Source: an uncultured Bacteroidales bacterium
GTDB taxonomy: Bacteria > Bacteroidota > Bacteroidia > Bacteroidales > Porphyromonadaceae
NCBI GenBank assembly: GCA_902489445.1
Contig: CABTZX010000048.1
Coordinates: 1 to 9,673 of the forward strand
Length of the DNA: 9,673 nt
Direction: 5' to 3'
The notes beneath the pieces were generated by a model. That model searched no databases. It was not told the origin of the DNA and saw only the letters and a list, made by a program, of their open reading frames with translations. The position numbers were made by a program, and so were the translations under genes. The stretch's first letter is position 1. Each line of letters starts with the position of its first letter. This document shows, in pieces, positions 6,623-9,673 of this stretch.

Positions 6623-8024
6623 GAATGACGTGCATCATACGTTTGAAACGTATTTTGCCGTTAAAGAGCGTCTTATCCTTATCGAGCGAGAGCCATAGGA
6701 AGGATGGTTTGCCCACAATATGGTCTTCCGGAACAAAGCCCCAGTAACGGCTGTCTGCCGAGTTATGCCGGTTATCGCCCATCATAAAGTAGTAGTTCAT
6801 GGCAAAGGTATATTCCTTTGCCGGCTTGCCATCCAAAAGCACGTTGCCCTGAGCATTCTTTTCGAGCGAATGCCCCTCGTAAGCCACAATGCACCGTGTA
6901 TAGAGCGCGAGCGCAGCACTATCCAATTGAACGGTCATCCCCTTTGCCGGAATGGTAACGGGACCCCAGTTATCGCGCGTCCAGCCCGTATTGGCTCCCA
7001 ACGGATAGGTAAGCCCATCCGAGCTATGCTCTACATTTATGGCAACAACACGCCGATCCGTCGATACCTGTTGGTACCGTTCATTCGTAAGCGGTAACAG
7101 ATACAACATGCCCTGTTCCTCATTTTGAAGCAATTTCAGCCCTTGTTCGTAGAGCAAACCATTATCCGCTGACGTGATGGCACTAAAACGCCGATCCGCT
7201 TTGGATATGCCTAATCGGTCAAAATCAGCTTCCGTAAAGTGTTCCGAGCCTGTTTGTACGTAATAATTCAGTTGCGCTTTATCGGGGAACGCCTGCTTTT
7301 TGCCGTTAATGTACACGTCGTTCTGTCGAATCTCGAACTTATCGCCCGCAATGGCCACACAGCGCTTTACATAATGATCGCGTCGATCCACCGGCCGATA
7401 TACAATTTTGCCGTACAGATCGGGTCGGCTCCGCAAAGTTTCCTCCCCATAAACCGCCTTCAGGGTATAGTAATCGGGGTTCGGCATCTTAAGTGCCACC
7501 GTATCCCCTGCGGGGAAATTGAACACAACTAAGTCGCCTCGCTGCGGTGTACCGAAGCCTTTCAGCCGACGATAGCCGAAATGTGGTTTATCCGAATAGC
7601 TTTTATGCCCGCGAAACGTATTATGCGTGAGCGGAATGGCAAGAGGCGTCATCGGAGCGCGAGGGCCGTAACTCAGTTTATCTACAAACAGATAATCGCC
7701 CACCAGCAACGTTTTCTCCAACGACGAGGAGGGAATGGCAAAATTCTGGAAGAAATAGGTGCTCAGTAGCGTAACGCCCACCACGGCGAAGAGTACATCG
7801 CCCAAAAGGGACACCACGCTTCGCACTCTTTTGTTCTTGATTCGGCTAAGCTTCGGCCACTTAATGAAGTGCAGAAAGTAATAATCCACAATAAGCGGTA
7901 GGAAGATAAACCAGCCCCAGCCTGCCCATATGGCGAACAATATGAACAGAACGGTGACAATTATGCCCCAAACGAGGCGACGGCGCTTAGCGCGCGCCAA
8001 TTTGCTATTGGTCGATTGCTCCAT
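6603..8024 (-). CDS. lepB: Signal peptidase I
   Basis: Membrane-bound serine protease that cleaves signal peptides from exported proteins on the periplasmic face. The 473-residue length is typical of Bacteroidetes forms, which carry large insertions compared with E. coli. Hydrophobic segments lie at about 17-53 and 71-92, followed directly by the catalytic region IPSSSLEKTLLVGDYLF with nucleophile S101 (followed by Leu where many enzymes have Met). The general base is K220 in HYVKRCVAIAGDKFEI, and the C-terminal signature is GDNRHNSADSRYWGFVPEDH (416-435). Residues about 245-400 form a long insertion between the lysine region and the GDNR box that I cannot assign. The gene lies 13 nt after dapB and overlaps wbqC by 20 nt, so the three are surely co-transcribed. 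As I recall, related genomes often have two lepB copies here; only one is present. Confidence 0.95.
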   Translation of the reverse strand: MEQSTNSKLARAKRRRLVWGIIVTVLFILFAIWAGWGWFIFLPLIVDYYFLHFIKWPKLSRIKNKRVRSVVSLLGDVLFAVVGVTLLSTYFFQNFAIPSSSLEKTLLVGDYLFVDKLSYGPRAPMTPLAIPLTHNTFRGHKSYSDKPHFGYRRLKGFGTPQRGDLVVFNFPAGDTVALKMPNPDYYTLKAVYGEETLRSRPDLYGKIVYRPVDRRDHYVKRCVAIAGDKFEIRQNDVYINGKKQAFPDKAQLNYYVQTGSEHFTEADFDRLGISKADRRFSAITSADNGLLYEQGLKLLQNEEQGMLYLLPLTNERYQQVSTDRRVVAINVEHSSDGLTYPLGANTGWTRDNWGPVTIPAKGMTVQLDSAALALYTRCIVAYEGHSLEKNAQGNVLLDGKPAKEYTFAMNYYFMMGDNRHNSADSRYWGFVPEDHIVGKPSFLWLSLDKDKTLFNGKIRFKRMMHVIHGQKLD

Positions 8025-8037
8025 TGGAATGCCGATT

Positions 8038-8769
8038 TTACTCTTTTATATCCAGTAACTGCTTCATATCTAATGCACCCTTGTGCTTGGTGGCATAGGC
8101 GGCGGCAAGCAAAACGCCCTGTGCCAAGCCCTTACGGCTAAATGCTTCGTGCTCGATAGTGATACGATCCACCTGCGAAGTAAAGGTAACTCCGTGATAG
8201 CCGGGCGTTTGTCCTTCGCGAACAGCAGTAATGGGAATGATGTGATTATCCTCAATTTGAGGGGGTACCAATGCCCAATTCGTATAGGCGGTATCGTTCG
8301 CCATAATATCGTTAGCAAGCGCAATGGCGGTTCCGCTCGGTGCGTCTTTCTTAAATATATGGTGCCGCTCCTCAATGGAAGGCAGATAGCCGTCTACTCC
8401 GGCAAGCAGACGCGTCAGATGCCTATTAAGCGAATAGAGCAGATTGACCCCGATGCTGTAGTTGGGAGCGTAAAAAAAGCTCCATCCTTCCTCGGCGCAA
8501 CGAGCCTGCAACGTACGAACGCCGTCATTCCAACCGGTTGTGCCGCTCACCACCGGATAGCCGGCTTTCAGAGCCGTTAAGCAATTGCGATACGCCTCGC
8601 CTGCAACGGTAAATTCAATGCATACGTCCGCCGGTGGAAGCTGCGTTGTTTCGCTGAGCGGCTTGCCTTCCGCCGCGTCAAAACGTGCTACGATGCGATG
8701 CCCACCGAGTAGAGCTTCCTCCTCAACCGCCTGACCCATTCTGCCGTGTCCGATTAGTATAATATCCAT
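8038..8769 (-). CDS. dapB: 4-hydroxy-tetrahydrodipicolinate reductase
   Basis: NAD(P)H-dependent reductase of the diaminopimelate/lysine pathway, supplying lysine and the peptidoglycan cross-linking residue. The 243-residue product has the Rossmann nucleotide-binding loop GHGRMG (7-12), the SGTTGW loop (75-80), and the signature ERHHIFKKDAPSGTA (134-148), where H136 and K140 correspond to the catalytic His and Lys of the E. coli enzyme. The ATG at 8769 begins directly on the first beta-strand (MDIILIG) and has AAAGGA 9 nt upstream; a GTG at 8787 would add six residues and swallow that site, so it was not chosen. First gene of the dapB-lepB-wbqC operon, with a -7 box 31 nt upstream. Nothing looks damaged. 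Confidence 0.95.
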   Translation of the reverse strand: MDIILIGHGRMGQAVEEEALLGGHRIVARFDAAEGKPLSETTQLPPADVCIEFTVAGEAYRNCLTALKAGYPVVSGTTGWNDGVRTLQARCAEEGWSFFYAPNYSIGVNLLYSLNRHLTRLLAGVDGYLPSIEERHHIFKKDAPSGTAIALANDIMANDTAYTNWALVPPQIEDNHIIPITAVREGQTPGYHGVTFTSQVDRITIEHEAFSRKGLAQGVLLAAAYATKHKGALDMKQLLDIKE

Positions 8770-8778
8770 TTTGTCTAT

Positions 8779-8784
8779 TCCTTT
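8779..8784 (-). promoter_or_regulatory. Ribosome binding site deciding the dapB start
   Basis: AAAGGA on the minus strand ends 9 nt before the ATG at 8769. It is unusually good for this lineage, where such sites are often absent, and argues against the GTG start at 8787. Confidence 0.5.
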
Positions 8785-8800
8785 CACCTTAACGTTGCGC

Positions 8801-8808
8801 CAAAGTTA
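8801..8808 (-). promoter_or_regulatory. Candidate -7 box of the dapB-lepB-wbqC operon
   Basis: On the minus strand TAACTTTG fits the Bacteroidetes TAnnTTTG -7 consensus. It implies a transcript start near 8794 and a leader of roughly 25 nt before dapB. I see no TTTG at the usual -33 distance. Confidence 0.5.
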
Positions 8809-8845
8809 CCCAATTTACCGCATTCCTCCCCCACGACGCACCCCC

Positions 8846-9370
8846 ACCGCCCTACCCATCTCAGGCTTCACCTCACTCACAGCCACCCCATCGCCTAGTC
8901 CATCGCTGCTCCATTTTCCCATGACGCACCCTACCACCACGCCCCCACTTCAGCGCACTTACCCCTTACTCCTCCGCACCAACGCGTCCCCCTCAGCGCA
9001 CCTCCGCCCCCACTTCAGCACACTTGCCCCCTCACTCCTCAGCACCAACGCGCCAAATATCTGCCCTATCAGAGTTTATCGGAACTAATCGGAGGCAATC
9101 AGAACTTATCAGAGAAAATCCGATGTCCTCCGATTAGTTCAAAACAATTCCGATAAATTCTGATATCTTCTCACGAACATACCGCCCGCACCCAACCATC
9201 TCCTGCCCCGATCGCAACTCCCTATGCCCACAACCCCACGCACACGCCGCCCCCAGCCACGCACGCATCACCCCACGGCAGCGCACTTGCCTCCTCACTC
9301 CTCCGAACCAACGCGTCCCTCTCAGCGCACCTTCTCCCAAACTTCAGCACACTTTCATGCTCATTCACCC
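8846..9370. repeat. Diverged direct block duplication made of ~65-bp sub-repeats
   Basis: The phrase CAGC[G/A]C ACTT, then a C/T-rich stretch and ACTCCTC, begins at 8951, 9016, 9279 and 9345. Spacing is 65 bp within the first pair and 66 bp within the second; the pairs are 328-329 bp apart. In each pair the first copy reads CAGCGCACTT and the second CAGCACACTT, so a two-unit block was duplicated as a whole. Three copies (the first in each pair and 9016) also share ACCAACGCG. An upstream match, ACCGCCC followed by CCATCTC, at 8846 and 9181 extends the duplication leftwards. Confidence 0.65.
9067..9165. repeat. 10-bp-periodic inverted repeat (WATCRGA motif)
   Basis: Five consecutive 10-bp units start with [T/A]ATC[G/A]GA at 9067, 9077, 9087, 9097 and 9107. 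The same motif returns on the minus strand at 9126-9135, 9146-9155 and 9156-9165. Two arm pairs are visible: GAACTAATCGGAGG (9082-9095) is perfectly complementary to 9127-9140, and 9067-9084 is complementary to 9148-9165 at 17 of 18 positions. The right arm holds one extra 10-bp unit. This is AT-richer than its C-rich surroundings and sits between the two copies of the block duplication. Confidence 0.75.
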
Positions 9371-9517
9371 CTCTATTTGCCCACTTTTTACCTAAGGAAC
9401 CGTCCCACGCCTACACACCTTCGCCCACCAAACCACGCACAAACAGCAGCAATTCTGCGCACCTTCATCAAGCAACCCATGTACGTTCGCGTCCTTTTCT
9501 ACCGAAGGGAAGAAGCA

Positions 9518-9555
9518 GTTCTACGATGGGAACGGAGAGGTTCTCCCATACGAAC
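9518..9555. repeat. Imperfect hairpin
   Basis: Left arm GTTCTACGATGGGAAC (9518-9533) and right arm GTTCTCCCATACGAAC (9540-9555) are complementary with small bulges around a 6-base loop, including ATGGGA with TCCCAT. No T-run follows, so it is not a convincing terminator, and no gene ends beside it. Confidence 0.4.
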
Positions 9556-9604
9556 AAATCGTTGCTCCCATGCTGTCAGAGCGGTTGTACGGAGGTATCG
9601 GGGA

Positions 9605-9673
9605 AAAGTCTATAGGGTATCCGAGGAAAGTCTAGAGAGTTTTCCGAAAAAGTCTATAGAGTATTTTCCGAAA
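9605..9673. repeat. 22-bp tandem repeat array, right edge (three units, continues out of window)
   Basis: Units start at 9605, 9627 and 9649, exactly 22 bp apart: AAAGTCTATAGGGTATCC..., AAAGTCTAGAGAGTTTTCC... and AAAGTCTATAGAGTATTTTC.... The last three bases, AAA, begin a fourth unit cut by the window end. The third unit is identical over 21 bases to the first unit at the left edge and has the same orientation. Confidence 0.9.

Larger units (their letters stand above)
8809..9604. other. Long non-coding region, C-rich and G-poor on the + strand
   Basis: No gene is supported. In 8881-8940 I count 29 C and 7 G, and in 8941-9000 32 C and 8 G, a skew unlike the coding part of the window. Open frames here (plus strand 8771-9088, minus strand 9134-9340) are proline- or arginine/glycine-rich by composition only and resemble no protein. 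The region contains a diverged block duplication (8846-9055 with 9181-9370), a 10-bp-periodic inverted repeat (9067-9165) and a hairpin (9518-9555), annotated separately. Confidence 0.6.

Noticed and set aside
8770..8787. Six-residue longer dapB from the GTG at 8787
   Set aside because: The ATG at 8769 starts at the first strand of the Rossmann fold and has its own AAAGGA site, which the longer form would translate.
8771..9088. Plus-strand open frame rich in Pro and Thr
   Set aside because: The frame stays open because the strand is G-poor and stop codons are rare; residues reflect composition, and it overlaps the dapB promoter and repeats.
9134..9340. Minus-strand open frame rich in Gly and Arg
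   Set aside because: Composition artefact of the C-rich plus strand; it runs through the duplicated block and the inverted repeat.
1..9673. Circular plasmid, since both ends share 21 bp
   Set aside because: The shared sequence is a unit of a tandem repeat, the flanking units differ, and the cargo is chromosomal housekeeping genes without replication functions.

Overview
The window looks like chromosome from a member of the Bacteroidales, most probably a Porphyromonas or close relative. The reasons are the gene families and their closest recognisable forms (a Bacteroidetes-type long signal peptidase I, a WbqC-family protein, a nitroreductase ending in a VHHVPKR stretch), the order dapB-lepB-wbqC, scarce Shine-Dalgarno sequences, and promoter -7 boxes of the Bacteroidetes TAnnTTTG type upstream of dapB and of the metal ATPase. 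The genus is inferred from memory of homologues, not from a search.

Layout. 1-685: non-coding, opening inside a 22-bp tandem repeat and then holding degenerate GCTCCG-containing repeats. 686-2749 (+): pfkA (glycolysis) followed with no gap by mutY (repair of oxidised guanine mispairs). 2746-5161 (-): a Fur-family metal regulator and a P1B-2 (Zn/Cd/Pb-type) efflux ATPase, overlapping by 8 nt as an operon, with a 15-bp palindrome over the probable promoter. mutY and the regulator converge and overlap by 4 nt. 5236-5817 (-): a nitroreductase. 5864-5951: four 22-bp tandem repeats with a palindromic TATATA core. 5957-8769 (-): dapB, lepB and wbqC in transcription order, tightly packed (13-nt gap, then 20-nt overlap). 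8770-9673: about 900 bp with no credible gene, C-rich and G-poor on the + strand, holding a diverged block duplication, a 10-bp-periodic inverted repeat, a hairpin, and at the right edge another 22-bp repeat array of the same family as the left edge.

The protein-coding genes are ordinary housekeeping and metal-homeostasis functions. I see no defence system, mobile-element protein, RNA gene or CRISPR array. The most unusual content is the repeat system: three arrays with exactly 22-bp period, two core sequences (TCTATAGA and CTATATAC) inside the same flanks (ATAC...CTTT), and both ends of the window lying inside such arrays, which suggests a dispersed repeat that breaks assemblies. A second good lead is the candidate operator for the Fur-family regulator.
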